A stretch of DNA of 64,000 nucleotides from Rhodoferax sp. (GTDB lineage Bacteria > Pseudomonadota > Gammaproteobacteria > Burkholderiales > Burkholderiaceae_C), in assembly GCA_013791765.1 (NCBI GenBank), contig VMTC01000128.1, positions 54,998 to 118,997 of the forward strand, in the 5' to 3' direction. The notes beneath the pieces were generated by a model, which saw nothing but the letters and a program-made list of their open reading frames with translations, was not told where the DNA came from and did not search any database. Of this stretch, positions 52,046-60,487 are shown piece after piece. Both the position numbers and the translations under genes were made by a program. The stretch's first letter is position 1, and each line of letters opens with the position of its first letter.

Positions 52046-52122
52046 GCCCCCACGCTTGTCGCTGCGCGTACTACGCTGCCCCCCGGGGGGTCCCAGGCCG
52101 AGCTTGGGGCGGCCCGGCGCCA
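52046..52122. repeat. GC-rich REP-like palindromic sequence after gltD
   Basis: Contains a perfect 12-bp palindrome CCCCCCGGGGGG (52079-52090) within CGCTGCGCGTACTACGCTG and GGGGCGGCCCGG contexts. It resembles GC-rich intergenic repeats of Comamonadaceae, but only one copy is seen in this window. Confidence 0.5.
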
Positions 52123-52154
52123 GCCTGAGTATTGCCAATCCCTTATGATGCAGG

Positions 52155-52173
52155 GGCCGGGCAACACCCGGCC
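52155..52173 (+). terminator. Candidate terminator of gltBD
   Basis: GGCCGGG pairs perfectly with CCCGGCC around CAACA, followed by TTGTTAATTT. The T-run is interrupted, so strength is uncertain. Confidence 0.5.
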
Positions 52174-52188
52174 TTGTTAATTTGAGAA

Positions 52189-52240
52189 CTTGCGGGACAG
52201 GCCGTAGTGACGCGATGCGAACAAGCTCTGTCCCCAACTA
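52189..52240 (+). repeat. 52-bp leader element, copy before mlaF
   Basis: CTTGCGGGACAGGCC at the start and AGCTCTGTCCCCAACTA at the end, the same length as and about 79% identical to 7946-7997. It ends 25 bp before the mlaF ATG. GGGACAG and CTGTCCC form an inverted pair. Confidence 0.75.
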
Positions 52241-52265
52241 AATAGTTGTCCCCCCCACTTCATCG

Positions 52266-53081
52266 ATGGCCCCCACATCCGACTCTCTTGTTGAACTGCG
52301 CAATCTCACCTTTGGCTATGGTGAGCAGGTGGTGCTGGACGGCATTTCGCTGTCCATTCCGCGTGGCAAGGTGACGGCGCTGATGGGCGCCTCGGGCGGC
52401 GGGAAAACGACCATTCTGCGGCTGATTGGCGGCCAGAACCGGGCCCAGTCTGGCGAGATGCTGTTTGACGGGCAAGATGTCACGCCAATGAACCAGACCC
52501 AGCTCTACGCGGCACGCCGGCGCATGGGCATGCTGTTTCAGTTTGGCGCCTTGTTTGCGGACTTGTCGGTGTTTGAGAACGTGGCCTTCCCCTTACGCGA
52601 ACACACGGACCTGTCTGACGCCCTGATTCGCCACATCGTGCTGATGAAACTCAACGCGGTGGGCTTGCGCGGCGCGCGCGATTTGATGCCCAGCGATCTC
52701 TCGGGCGGCATGGCACGGCGCATTGCGCTGGCCCGCGCCATCGCGCTCGACCCTGAACTGGTGATGTACGACGAGCCTTTTTCCGGCCTGGACCCGATTT
52801 CATTGGCGATTGCAGCACGCCTGATCCGCCAGCTCAATGACTCCATGGGCTTGACCAGCGTTTTTGTATCGCACGAGCTGGAGCAGACCTTTGCCATCTC
52901 GGACCACGTCATCATTCTGGCCAACGGCAAGATTGCTGCTCAGGGCACACCCGAACAAGTGCGCCAAAGCACTGATCCGCTGGTGTACCAGTATGTCAAC
53001 GCGCTGACAGATGGCCCGGTGCGCTTCCATTACCCGGGTCCATCGATTGAAGAAGATTTCAGTGCGGGAGCTACGCTATGA
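52266..53081 (+). CDS. mlaF: Phospholipid ABC transporter ATP-binding protein MlaF
   Basis: A 271-residue ATPase of the Mla system that maintains outer-membrane lipid asymmetry. Walker A is GASGGGKTT, the signature is LSGGMARRIALARA, and Walker B is LVMYDEPFSGLD, whose SGLDP is typical of MlaF. The stop overlaps mlaE (ATGA). The leader contains the 52-bp repeat. Confidence 0.96.
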   Translation: MAPTSDSLVELRNLTFGYGEQVVLDGISLSIPRGKVTALMGASGGGKTTILRLIGGQNRAQSGEMLFDGQDVTPMNQTQLYAARRRMGMLFQFGALFADLSVFENVAFPLREHTDLSDALIRHIVLMKLNAVGLRGARDLMPSDLSGGMARRIALARAIALDPELVMYDEPFSGLDPISLAIAARLIRQLNDSMGLTSVFVSHELEQTFAISDHVIILANGKIAAQGTPEQVRQSTDPLVYQYVNALTDGPVRFHYPGPSIEEDFSAGATL

Positions 53082-53860
53082 GTTGGTACAAACCGGCTGA
53101 TGTCGGCTTTGCCGTGCGTCGCCAGCTGGCCGATCTGGGCCTGGGCGCGCGCCTGTTCATGCGTCTGTTGGGCACCTTTGGGCCAAGCTTCAAGCGTTTT
53201 GGCCTGATCCGCGACCAGATTCACTTCCTGGGTAACTACTCGCTGGCCATCATTGCCGTGTCGGGGTTGTTTGTGGGTTTTGTGTTTGGCCTGCAGGGCT
53301 ACTACACGCTGCAGCGCTACGGCTCCTCCTCGGCGCTGGGTCTGCTGGTCACGCTCACGCTAGTGCGCGAACTCGGCCCGGTGGTTACCGCCCTCTTGTT
53401 TGCCGGGCGCGCCGGCACCTCGCTCACCGCCGAGATTGGCCTCATGAAAGCCGGCGAGCAAATTGCGGTCATGGAAATGATGGCGGTCGACCCGGTGCAA
53501 CGCATTCTGGCGCCGCGGTTCTGGGCCGGCGTCATCACCATGCCTTTGTTGGCCGCTGTGTTCAGCGCCACCGGCATCATCGGTGGCTGGGCTGTGGGGG
53601 TGTTGATGATTGGGGTTGACGGCGGTTCGTTCTGGAGCCAGATTCAGGGGGGCGTGGACGTTTGGAAGGATGTCGGAAACGGCATCGTCAAGAGCATCGT
53701 GTTCGGCTTTACCGTGACCTTTATCGCGCTGCTGCAAGGTTTCCAGGCGCAAGCCACCCCCGAAGGCGTGGCCAGTGCCACCACCCGCACCGTGGTGGTC
53801 GCATCACTGGCCGTATTGGGCCTTGATTTCATCCTGACCGCCATGATGTTCACGATATGA
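53078..53860 (+). CDS. mlaE: Phospholipid ABC transporter permease MlaE
   Basis: A 260-residue inner-membrane permease of the MlaE family, with five or so hydrophobic helices and the conserved EIGLMKAGEQIAVMEMMAVDP loop that contacts the ATPase. It overlaps mlaF. Confidence 0.96.
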   Translation: MSWYKPADVGFAVRRQLADLGLGARLFMRLLGTFGPSFKRFGLIRDQIHFLGNYSLAIIAVSGLFVGFVFGLQGYYTLQRYGSSSALGLLVTLTLVRELGPVVTALLFAGRAGTSLTAEIGLMKAGEQIAVMEMMAVDPVQRILAPRFWAGVITMPLLAAVFSATGIIGGWAVGVLMIGVDGGSFWSQIQGGVDVWKDVGNGIVKSIVFGFTVTFIALLQGFQAQATPEGVASATTRTVVVASLAVLGLDFILTAMMFTI

Positions 53861-53911
53861 AGATCCAAGCAATGATCCGGTTTTATCTGCAATTAACCAA
53901 GAAGATGATGT

Positions 53912-54397
53912 ATGCAACGCTCCAAAAATGACATCTGGGTGGGTCTGTTTGTGCTGATTGGCGCGGTGGCGATCCTGTTTCTGGCTTTGCAGGCCGCCAA
54001 CCTGTTGACCCTGAGTTTTCAAAAGACCTACCAGGTCAGCGCCAAATTTGACAATATTGGCGGGCTCAAGCCCAAAGCAGCGATCCGCAGTGCCGGCGTG
54101 GTGGTGGGCCGGGTCGAAAAGATTGTGTTCGATGACCAGTCGTTCCAGGCCCGCGTCACGCTGGCACTGGAAAAGCAGTACACATTCCCCAAAGACAGTT
54201 CCCTGAAAATCCTCACCAGCGGCTTACTCGGTGAGCAGTACTTGGGGCTGGAGCCCGGTGCCGAAGAAAAGACTTTGGCCGCCGGTGACACCATCTCCAG
54301 CACCCAGTCGGCAGTGGTACTGGAAAATCTGATCAGTCAGTTCTTATTCAGCAAGGCCGCTGATGGCAGCACACCGGCTGCTATCGGGGGTCAATAA
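53912..54397 (+). CDS. mlaD: Phospholipid transporter MCE-domain protein MlaD
   Basis: A 161-residue protein with an N-terminal membrane helix (about residues 8-30) and one MCE domain (FDNIGGLKPKAAIRSAGVVVGRVE) that forms a periplasmic hexameric ring binding phospholipids. The C-terminal segment is consistent with MlaD. It starts 51 bp after mlaE and ends directly before mlaA. Confidence 0.95.
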   Translation: MQRSKNDIWVGLFVLIGAVAILFLALQAANLLTLSFQKTYQVSAKFDNIGGLKPKAAIRSAGVVVGRVEKIVFDDQSFQARVTLALEKQYTFPKDSSLKILTSGLLGEQYLGLEPGAEEKTLAAGDTISSTQSAVVLENLISQFLFSKAADGSTPAAIGGQ

Positions 54398-54415
54398 ATG
54401 GCCGGGAGTCATTAC

Positions 54416-55249
54416 ATGTATCAAACAAATTTTCTGCCAATGCGCAGCGCGTCGCGGGCTGGGCTGGCACTGGTTGCAGCAGCCTTGGTCGGCTGTGCCA
54501 GTGCCCCCGCAGCCCATCCAGGCGATCCGCTGGAGTCCTTCAATCGCGGGGTCTACCAGTTCAACGATGCCGTTGATGGCGCCGTCGTCAAGCCGGTGGC
54601 TACGGCCTATCAAGAGGTGATTCCTGCGCCGGTGCGCCGGGGTGTGCGCAACTTTTTTTCAAACTTGCAGGATCTCTGGTCAAGCGTGAACAACGCCTTG
54701 CAGTTCAAAGGCGAACAAGCAGGCAATAGCCTGGCCCGCTTTGGCGTCAACACTTTCATCGGCCTGGGCGGCGTTCTGGATGTAGCCTCCGAGCTGAAGA
54801 TTGAGCGCCACACCAAGGATTTTGGCCATACCCTGGGCTATTGGGGCGTCGCACCCGGTCCGTATCTGGTGCTGCCCCTGCTGGGCTCGTCCACATTGCG
54901 CGACACGCTGGCGATGCCGGTGGATGCGCAGGGCAACCTGGTCTCTGGCATTGAGCACATTCCAACCCGCAACAGCTTCACCGCGTTGCGGCTGATCGAC
55001 ACACGTGCCTCCTTGCTGGGTGCCTCTGCCATGCTGGAAGAGGCGGCGCTGGACAAGTACAGCTTTACCCGAGACTCTTATCTACAGCGTCGGCGCAGCG
55101 GCATTTACGATGGCAACCCGCCTGACGATGGCCAGGTGGAAAAGTCGCCTGTGAAACAAGATTTCTCGGATGCCCGCGACCGCACCCGGGCCTGGGTTAA
55201 AACATTAAAAGAATCCGGCACGGCCGGTGATGAGAAGGAAAAACCATGA
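54416..55249 (+). CDS. mlaA: Outer-membrane phospholipid lipoprotein MlaA (VacJ)
   Basis: A 277-residue lipoprotein in the outer membrane that extracts mislocalised phospholipids and passes them to MlaC. The signal ends in lipobox LVGC, followed by DPLESFNRGVYQFND, the VacJ core, and GYWGVAPGPYLVLPLLGSST. ATG 54416 is preferred because GGGAG lies seven bases upstream; ATG 54398, directly after mlaD, is an alternative. It overlaps mlaC. MlaA is encoded inside the transporter operon, unlike in E. coli. Confidence 0.93.
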   Translation: MYQTNFLPMRSASRAGLALVAAALVGCASAPAAHPGDPLESFNRGVYQFNDAVDGAVVKPVATAYQEVIPAPVRRGVRNFFSNLQDLWSSVNNALQFKGEQAGNSLARFGVNTFIGLGGVLDVASELKIERHTKDFGHTLGYWGVAPGPYLVLPLLGSSTLRDTLAMPVDAQGNLVSGIEHIPTRNSFTALRLIDTRASLLGASAMLEEAALDKYSFTRDSYLQRRRSGIYDGNPPDDGQVEKSPVKQDFSDARDRTRAWVKTLKESGTAGDEKEKP

Positions 55250-55884
55250 AACGACGTTCATTCAACCATTTTCTCACGGCGCTGATTTTGAGCAGCTTGG
55301 GTGTGCTTGCTATGCCCGCCAGCGCCGCCGACGAAGCCCCGGATGCGTTTATCGAGCGCTTGTCGACCGAGGTTCTGAACGGCATCAAGGCCGACAAAGC
55401 CATTCAAAGCGGCGAGGTCTCACGGATCATCGACCTGGTGGACAAGCTGGTCATGCCCAACGTTGATTTCAAGCGCATGACAGCCTCGGCCGTGGGCCCC
55501 AAGTGGCGCCAGGCCACGCCAACGCAACAGCAGCGTTTGCAAGAAGAATTCAAAATCTTGTTGGTGCGCACCTATGCCGGCGCCTTGTCCCAAGTCAATA
55601 CCGTAACTTTCAATGTCAAGCCCATGCGCTCCCGGCCCGGCGACAAAGAAGTCGTGGTCCGCACCGAAATCCAGGGCCGCGGCGACCCAATTCAACTCGA
55701 TTACCGACTGGAAAAGACATCCGGCGTCGGCTCTGGCTGGAAAATCTACAACCTCAATGTTCTGGGCGTGTGGCTGGTCGACACCTACCGCAGCCAGTTT
55801 GCGCAGGAAATCAATGCCAAAGGCATTGACGGCCTGATTGCCACGCTGAGCGAGCGCAACAAGGCCAACGCCAAGAAGGGATGA
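55246..55884 (+). CDS. mlaC: Periplasmic phospholipid carrier MlaC
   Basis: A 212-residue soluble periplasmic protein shuttling phospholipids between MlaA and MlaFEDB. The signal peptide ends at ASA-AD (about residue 28), and the mature part (FKILLVRTYAGALS, VVVRTEIQGRGDPIQLDYRL, WKIYNLNVLGVWLVDTYRSQF) is typical of MlaC. It overlaps mlaA and mlaB. Confidence 0.95.
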   Translation: MKRRSFNHFLTALILSSLGVLAMPASAADEAPDAFIERLSTEVLNGIKADKAIQSGEVSRIIDLVDKLVMPNVDFKRMTASAVGPKWRQATPTQQQRLQEEFKILLVRTYAGALSQVNTVTFNVKPMRSRPGDKEVVVRTEIQGRGDPIQLDYRLEKTSGVGSGWKIYNLNVLGVWLVDTYRSQFAQEINAKGIDGLIATLSERNKANAKKG

Positions 55885-56183
55885 CCGTGTTGGCCTTGCC
55901 CCAGGAGTTGACCCAGCCCCAAGCCAATGCATGCCTGCGCGCACTGATGCAGGACCTGGCTTCGCTGCCGGGCGCTGAGGCGGCGGTTGATGCCAGTGCC
56001 TTGAGCCACTTTGACTCCTCTGCGCTGGCGGTGTTGCTGGAGTTTCGGCGTGCCGCAATGGCGCAAGGCAAGCGTTTCTCAACCCAGAGTCTGCCCCAGC
56101 GGCTGGCTGATCTGGCCACGCTTTATGGCGTGATCGAGTTGCTGGCGGCTGCGCCTGTGAGCGCGCCCGCCCCGCTAAACTAA
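55881..56183 (+). CDS. mlaB: STAS-domain protein MlaB
   Basis: A 100-residue STAS domain, the cytoplasmic regulator that binds MlaF. The DASALSHFDSSALAVLLEF segment carries the conserved serine region of STAS proteins. It overlaps mlaC (ATGA) and ends nine bases before the next gene. Confidence 0.88.
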   Translation: MTVLALPQELTQPQANACLRALMQDLASLPGAEAAVDASALSHFDSSALAVLLEFRRAAMAQGKRFSTQSLPQRLADLATLYGVIELLAAAPVSAPAPLN

Positions 56184-56192
56184 CGGCCTCTC

Positions 56193-57170
56193 ATGCCCGC
56201 CATCTCCTTTCAGTCAGTATCCAAAGCCTACCCTGCTCCGCGCGGACCCCAAGGCAGTACTTTTCTGGCGCTCGACCGCGTCAGCCTGGATGTCGAAGAG
56301 GGTGAGTTTTTTGGCCTGCTGGGCCCCAACGGCGCGGGCAAGACCACCCTGATCAGCATTCTGGCCGGCTTGAGCCGCGCCACCGCTGGCCGCGTCACGG
56401 TGCTGGGGCACGATGTGCACCTCGATTACGCCCAGGCGCGGCGCAAGCTCGGCGTGGTGCCACAAGAACTGGTGTTTGATCCGTTCTTCAATGTGCGCGA
56501 AGCCTTGCGTTTCCAGTCCGGGTACTTTGGCATCAAGCACAACGATGCCTGGATTGATGAGCTGCTGGACAGCCTGGGCCTGGCCGACAAGGCCAACGCT
56601 AATATGCGCGAACTCTCGGGCGGCATGAAGCGCCGGGTGCTGGTCGCGCAAGCACTGGTGCACAAGCCACCCGTGATCGTGCTGGACGAGCCGACCGCAG
56701 GCGTGGACGTCGAGTTGCGCCAGACCCTGTGGCATTTCATCAGCAAGCTGAACAAACAGGGGCATACCGTCCTGTTGACCACACACTACCTGGAAGAGGC
56801 CGAAGCCTTGTGTGGCCGCATCGCCATGCTGAAATCCGGTCACGTCGTGGCGCTCGACAGCACCAGCGCGCTGCTCAAGTCCGGCACCAGCAACCTGTTG
56901 CGCTTCAAGATTGATGGCGAGCTGCCCGAAGCACTGGCATTACAAGCCCGCGTGACCGGGCGCGTGGTGCAGTTCCCGGCGCAGGACGCGCAGGCCATTG
57001 AGCGCTACCTTGCGGCTGTGCGTGAAGCCGGTTTGAGCGCGCAGGACGTGGAAATTCGCCGGGCAGATCTTGAAGACGTTTTTTTGGCAGTGATGGCCGC
57101 CCATGGCGACGAGGCCAGCAGCCCGGGTTCCGTCGCCAGCCTCCAAGCCAAGGGGGCACTGGCAACATGA
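56193..57170 (+). CDS. ABC-2 type transporter ATP-binding protein (YadG-like)
   Basis: A 325-residue ATPase with Walker A GPNGAGKTT, signature LSGGMKRRVLVAQAL, Walker B VIVLDEPTAGVD and an H-loop TTHYLEEAE. The length and partner resemble E. coli YadG. Its stop TGA (57168-57170) overlaps an ATG in a 5-bp duplication; the permease gene follows only after a 234-bp insertion (57172-57405). The substrate is unknown. Confidence 0.88.
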   Translation: MPAISFQSVSKAYPAPRGPQGSTFLALDRVSLDVEEGEFFGLLGPNGAGKTTLISILAGLSRATAGRVTVLGHDVHLDYAQARRKLGVVPQELVFDPFFNVREALRFQSGYFGIKHNDAWIDELLDSLGLADKANANMRELSGGMKRRVLVAQALVHKPPVIVLDEPTAGVDVELRQTLWHFISKLNKQGHTVLLTTHYLEEAEALCGRIAMLKSGHVVALDSTSALLKSGTSNLLRFKIDGELPEALALQARVTGRVVQFPAQDAQAIERYLAAVREAGLSAQDVEIRRADLEDVFLAVMAAHGDEASSPGSVASLQAKGALAT

Positions 57171-57171
57171 T

Positions 57172-57405
57172 CCTGGATTCCTCAGTTGGACGCGCCCGAG
57201 TGGGCTGCTGGCGGCGTGACCGGGTAGGCGCGACAACGCTGCAGGCTCATGCCTGCGAGGCGGAGCAACACCCCCGGGCGCGCGGCCAGTGGCTCAATCG
57301 GGTGCGTAGCGCTCTCACCCAAAAGGCGAGGCGCGTCGAAGCTGAAAAAGTCAATGGCCATATGGAGTTAGTAAAGAAATCAAGCGGTCAACTGAGGAAT
57401 CCAGG
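57172..57405. mobile_element. MITE-like element, 234 bp, with 17-bp terminal inverted repeats and 5-bp target duplication
   Basis: The left end CCTGGATTCCTCAGTTG (57172-57188) is the exact reverse complement of the right end CAACTGAGGAATCCAGG (57389-57405). ATGAT flanks both sides (57167-57171 and 57406-57410), the signature of transposition with a 5-bp target duplication. There is no transposase gene. An 80-codon frame runs from the ATG in the left duplication (57167) to a TGA (57407-57409) that overlaps the permease ATG. Without the element the ATPase stop and permease start would form a normal ATGA overlap. The family of the parental transposon is not assigned. Confidence 0.85.
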
Positions 57406-58161
57406 ATGATTGGCTGGAAGATGCTTTTTTACAAGGAAGTGTCGCGTTTCTGGCGCGTCGCGTTTCAGACCGTGGCCGGTCCGGTATTGACCGCCATGCT
57501 TTACCTGTTGATCTTTGGCCACGCGCTCGAATCGCATGTCAAGGTCTACGACACCATCAAGTACACCGCCTTTCTGGTGCCCGGTCTCGCGATGATGAGC
57601 CTGCTGCAAAACGCCTTTGCCAACAGCTCGTCGTCCCTGATCATGAGCAAGGTGATGGGGAATCTGGTGTTTTTGTTGCTCACGCCCTTGTCCTACCTGA
57701 ACTGGTATGTGGCCTACGTCGGCGCGGCGGTCGTGCGCGGTCTGGTGGTGGGCGCCGGGGTTTTTGCTGTCTCGGCCTTTTTTACCGATCTGTATTTTGT
57801 GGCGCCATTGTGGCTGCTCACCTTTGCGGTGCTGGGCGCAGCGCTGATGGGCACATTGGGGCTGATCGCCGGTTTGTGGGCCGACAAGTTTGACCAATTG
57901 GCGGCGTTTCAGAATTTTGTGGTCATGCCCATGACGTTTTTGAGCGGCGTTTTTTACTCCATTCATTCCTTGCCGCCGTTCTGGCAAACCGTGAGCCACC
58001 TCAATCCATTTTTCTACATGATTGACGGCTTTCGCTACGGCTGCTTTGGCATCAGCGATGTGTCGCCCTGGCTGAGCCTTGGCGTGGTCGCTCTGGCGCT
58101 GGCGCTGGTGAGCACGGTGGCTTTGCTGCTGCTGCGCTCGGGCTACAAACTTCGAACCTGA
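57406..58161 (+). CDS. ABC-2 type transporter permease (YadH-like)
   Basis: A 251-residue six-helix permease with the ABC-2 pattern, including VPGLAMMSLLQNAFANSSSSLIMSKVMG and PMTFLSGVFYSIHSLPPFWQ near the end. It pairs with the ATPase encoded upstream and resembles E. coli YadH. The start ATG lies in the duplicated ATGAT at the right end of the MITE-like element, so the insertion left the reading frame intact. Confidence 0.88.
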   Translation: MIGWKMLFYKEVSRFWRVAFQTVAGPVLTAMLYLLIFGHALESHVKVYDTIKYTAFLVPGLAMMSLLQNAFANSSSSLIMSKVMGNLVFLLLTPLSYLNWYVAYVGAAVVRGLVVGAGVFAVSAFFTDLYFVAPLWLLTFAVLGAALMGTLGLIAGLWADKFDQLAAFQNFVVMPMTFLSGVFYSIHSLPPFWQTVSHLNPFFYMIDGFRYGCFGISDVSPWLSLGVVALALALVSTVALLLLRSGYKLRT

Positions 58162-58184
58162 CTTTTACATTGAGAGGTGTTGAC

Positions 58185-58427
58185 ATGACTGCCGACGAAA
58201 TCAAAAACATCATTGCCGCCAACCTGAAGTGCGAGCACATCGAACTCACGGGCGACGGCCACCACTGGTACACCACCATTGTGTCACCCGAATTTGAAGG
58301 CCTGCGTGCCATCAAGCGGCACCAACGGGTCTACGCGACGCTGGGTGAGAAAATTCACAACAACGAGGTGCACGCCTTGTCGATCAAGGCCTTCACGCCC
58401 GCCGAATGGGCGGCATCACCTCAATAA
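58185..58427 (+). CDS. ibaG: BolA-family protein IbaG
   Basis: An 80-residue BolA-fold protein that binds Fe-S clusters with glutaredoxins. The ELTGDGHHWYTTIVSPEFEGL and RVYATLG segments, including the conserved HHW histidine and surroundings, are typical. ATG 58185 has GAGAGG upstream; the frame opens five codons earlier. It precedes murA, the usual arrangement next to mla genes. Confidence 0.9.
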   Translation: MTADEIKNIIAANLKCEHIELTGDGHHWYTTIVSPEFEGLRAIKRHQRVYATLGEKIHNNEVHALSIKAFTPAEWAASPQ

Positions 58428-58486
58428 GTGCTGCGCCCTGACTGGCGCTAGCAGCGCGTGCCTTTTCATCTTTACGAACTGATTCC

Positions 58487-59752
58487 ATGGATAAATTACT
58501 GATTCGCGGTGGCCGGCAACTGAACGGAGAGGTGCTGATTTCAGGTGCCAAAAACGCCACCCTGCCCGAGCTGTGCGCCTGCCTGCTCACCGCTGAGCCG
58601 GTGACGCTGAGCAACGTGCCGGCTCTGCAGGACGTGGCCACAATGCTCAAGCTGATCCGCAACATGGGGGTGACAGCCGACTGCAGTCTTGAGGGCACGG
58701 TCACGGTCAATGCAGACGCCTTAAGCTCACCTGAGGCGCCTTACGAGTTGGTCAAGACCATGCGCGCGTCTGTATTGGCGCTGGGCCCGTTGCTGGCGCG
58801 CTTTGGCGAGGCCACCGTCTCCTTGCCGGGCGGTTGTGCCATTGGCTCGCGCCCGGTGGACCAGCACATCAAGGGCTTGATGGCGATGGGCGCCGAGATT
58901 GTGGTCGAGCATGGCTACATGATCGCCAGACTGCCAAAAGGCTGGACGCGCTTGAAAGGTGCGCGCATTGCCACCGACATGGTCACGGTCACCGGCACCG
59001 AAAATTTGATGATGGCCGCCACCCTGGCCGAGGGCGTCACCATCCTGGAGAACGCCGCACAAGAGCCTGAAATTGCCGATCTGGCCGAGATGCTGATCAA
59101 AATGGGGGCCAACATTGAAGGCCACGGCAGCAGCCGCATCCGCATTAAAGGTGTCGAATCGCTGCACGGTTGCAGCCATCAGGTCGTGGCGGATCGAATT
59201 GAAGCGGGCACGTTCATGTGCGCGGTAGCGGCCACGGGTGGCGACGTGCTGCTGAAAGCGGCTCGCATTGATCACCTGGAGGCCGTGGTCGAAAAGCTGC
59301 GCGATGCAGGCGCCACTGTGAAGAAGGTAGAAGGCGGCATTCGCATTGCGTCACACGGCCGTCTCAAGAGCCAGAGCTTTCGCACCAGCGAGTACCCCGG
59401 CTTTCCCACCGACATGCAGGCGCAATTCATGGCGCTCAACTGCATCTCGGTCGGTACGGCCGTGGTGACCGAGACCATTTTTGAAAACCGCTTCATGCAC
59501 GTCAATGAGATGACTCGACTGGGCGCCAATATCCAAATCGACGGCAAGGTGGCGGTGGTCGAAGGCGTGGAGAAACTCTCCGGCGCCACCGTCATGGCAA
59601 CCGACCTGCGCGCTTCGGCCAGTCTGGTCATCGCGGGCCTGGTGGCTGACGGCGAGACGGTGGTGGAACGCATCTACCACCTGGACCGCGGCTACGACCA
59701 GATGGAAACCAAGCTGCGCGGTCTGGGCGCCGATATTGAGCGCGTGAAATGA
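58487..59752 (+). CDS. murA: UDP-N-acetylglucosamine 1-carboxyvinyltransferase
   Basis: A 421-residue enzyme of the first committed step of peptidoglycan synthesis, adding enolpyruvate to UDP-GlcNAc. The catalytic Cys117 is in [13 protein letters not shown], the target of fosfomycin, and the N-terminal [12 protein letters not shown] and C-terminal [13 protein letters not shown] segments are conserved. A short GGCG-CTTT-CGCC stem with T5 (59759-59775) follows the stop and may terminate transcription weakly. Confidence 0.96.
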   Translation: MDKLLIRGGRQLNGEVLISGAKNATLPELCACLLTAEPVTLSNVPALQDVATMLKLIRNMGVTADCSLEGTVTVNADALSSPEAPYELVKTMRASVLALGPLLARFGEATVSLPGGCAIGSRPVDQHIKGLMAMGAEIVVEHGYMIARLPKGWTRLKGARIATDMVTVTGTENLMMAATLAEGVTILENAAQEPEIADLAEMLIKMGANIEGHGSSRIRIKGVESLHGCSHQVVADRIEAGTFMCAVAATGGDVLLKAARIDHLEAVVEKLRDAGATVKKVEGGIRIASHGRLKSQSFRTSEYPGFPTDMQAQFMALNCISVGTAVVTETIFENRFMHVNEMTRLGANIQIDGKVAVVEGVEKLSGATVMATDLRASASLVIAGLVADGETVVERIYHLDRGYDQMETKLRGLGADIERVK

Positions 59753-59786
59753 TTTGCCGGCGCTTTCGCCTTTTTAGAACATATTT

Positions 59787-59832
59787 TATTTGATAGCGCT
59801 AGGCGCTGATTGCATAAGGGCTAGAGACCAGA
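59787..59832 (+). repeat. Dispersed repeat, copy I (between murA and hisG)
   Basis: TTATTTGATAGCGCTAGGCGC, then AAGGGCTAGAGACCAGA. It ends directly at the hisG ATG. The tail is shorter than in other copies. No ribosome binding site other than the repeat-derived sequence is visible before hisG. Confidence 0.7.
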
Positions 59833-60480
59833 ATGATCACTATTGCATTGTCCAAAGGTCGCATCTTTGAGGAAACCATCCCGCTGCTCAAAGCTGCAGG
59901 CATCGAGGTGCTGGAAGACCCGGAAAAATCGCGCAAGCTGATCCTGAGCACCAACCAGAGTGATGTGCGCGTGCTGGTGGTGCGCGCCACCGACGTGCCG
60001 ACCTACGTGCAGTATGGCGGCGCCGATCTGGGCATCACCGGCAAAGACACGCTGCTCGAACATGGCAGCGAGGGTTTGTACCAGCCGCTGGATCTGCAAA
60101 TTGCCAAGTGCCGCATCAGCGTGGCAGTGCGCGCCGATTTTGACTACGCCTCGGCGGTCAGACAGGGCTCGCGCTTGCGGGTGGCGACCAAGTATGTGGC
60201 CATCTCGCGCGAATTCTTTGCCACTAAGGGCGTGCACGTGGACTTGATCAAGCTGTACGGCAGCATGGAGTTGGCGCCGCTGGTGGGTTTGTCGGACGCG
60301 ATTGTGGACCTGGTCTCCACCGGCAACACGCTCAAGGCCAACCATTTGGTGGAAGTCGAGCACATCATGGACATCAGTTCACGCCTGGTGGTGAACCAGG
60401 CCGCCCTCAAACTCAAGCAGGCCCCGATTCGCAGAATCATTGATGCTTTTGCCTCTGCGATTTCCCCTGAATCTCTTTGA
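59833..60480 (+). CDS. hisG: ATP phosphoribosyltransferase catalytic subunit, short form
   Basis: A 215-residue first enzyme of histidine synthesis, joining ATP and [19 protein letters not shown] at the N-terminus and the PRPP-binding [16 protein letters not shown] are conserved. The C-terminal regulatory domain of long HisG is absent, so this is the short form that requires HisZ, which is not in the window. It is followed seven bases later by hisD. Confidence 0.95.
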   Translation: MITIALSKGRIFEETIPLLKAAGIEVLEDPEKSRKLILSTNQSDVRVLVVRATDVPTYVQYGGADLGITGKDTLLEHGSEGLYQPLDLQIAKCRISVAVRADFDYASAVRQGSRLRVATKYVAISREFFATKGVHVDLIKLYGSMELAPLVGLSDAIVDLVSTGNTLKANHLVEVEHIMDISSRLVVNQAALKLKQAPIRRIIDAFASAISPESL

Positions 60481-60487
60481 GAACGCT

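Noticed and set aside
57167-57409. 80-codon frame within the MITE-like element as a protein-coding gene
   Set aside because: It is defined by the element ends and the duplicated ATGAT; no similarity to known proteins. Translation is possible and is raised as part of the finding, but it is not listed as a gene.
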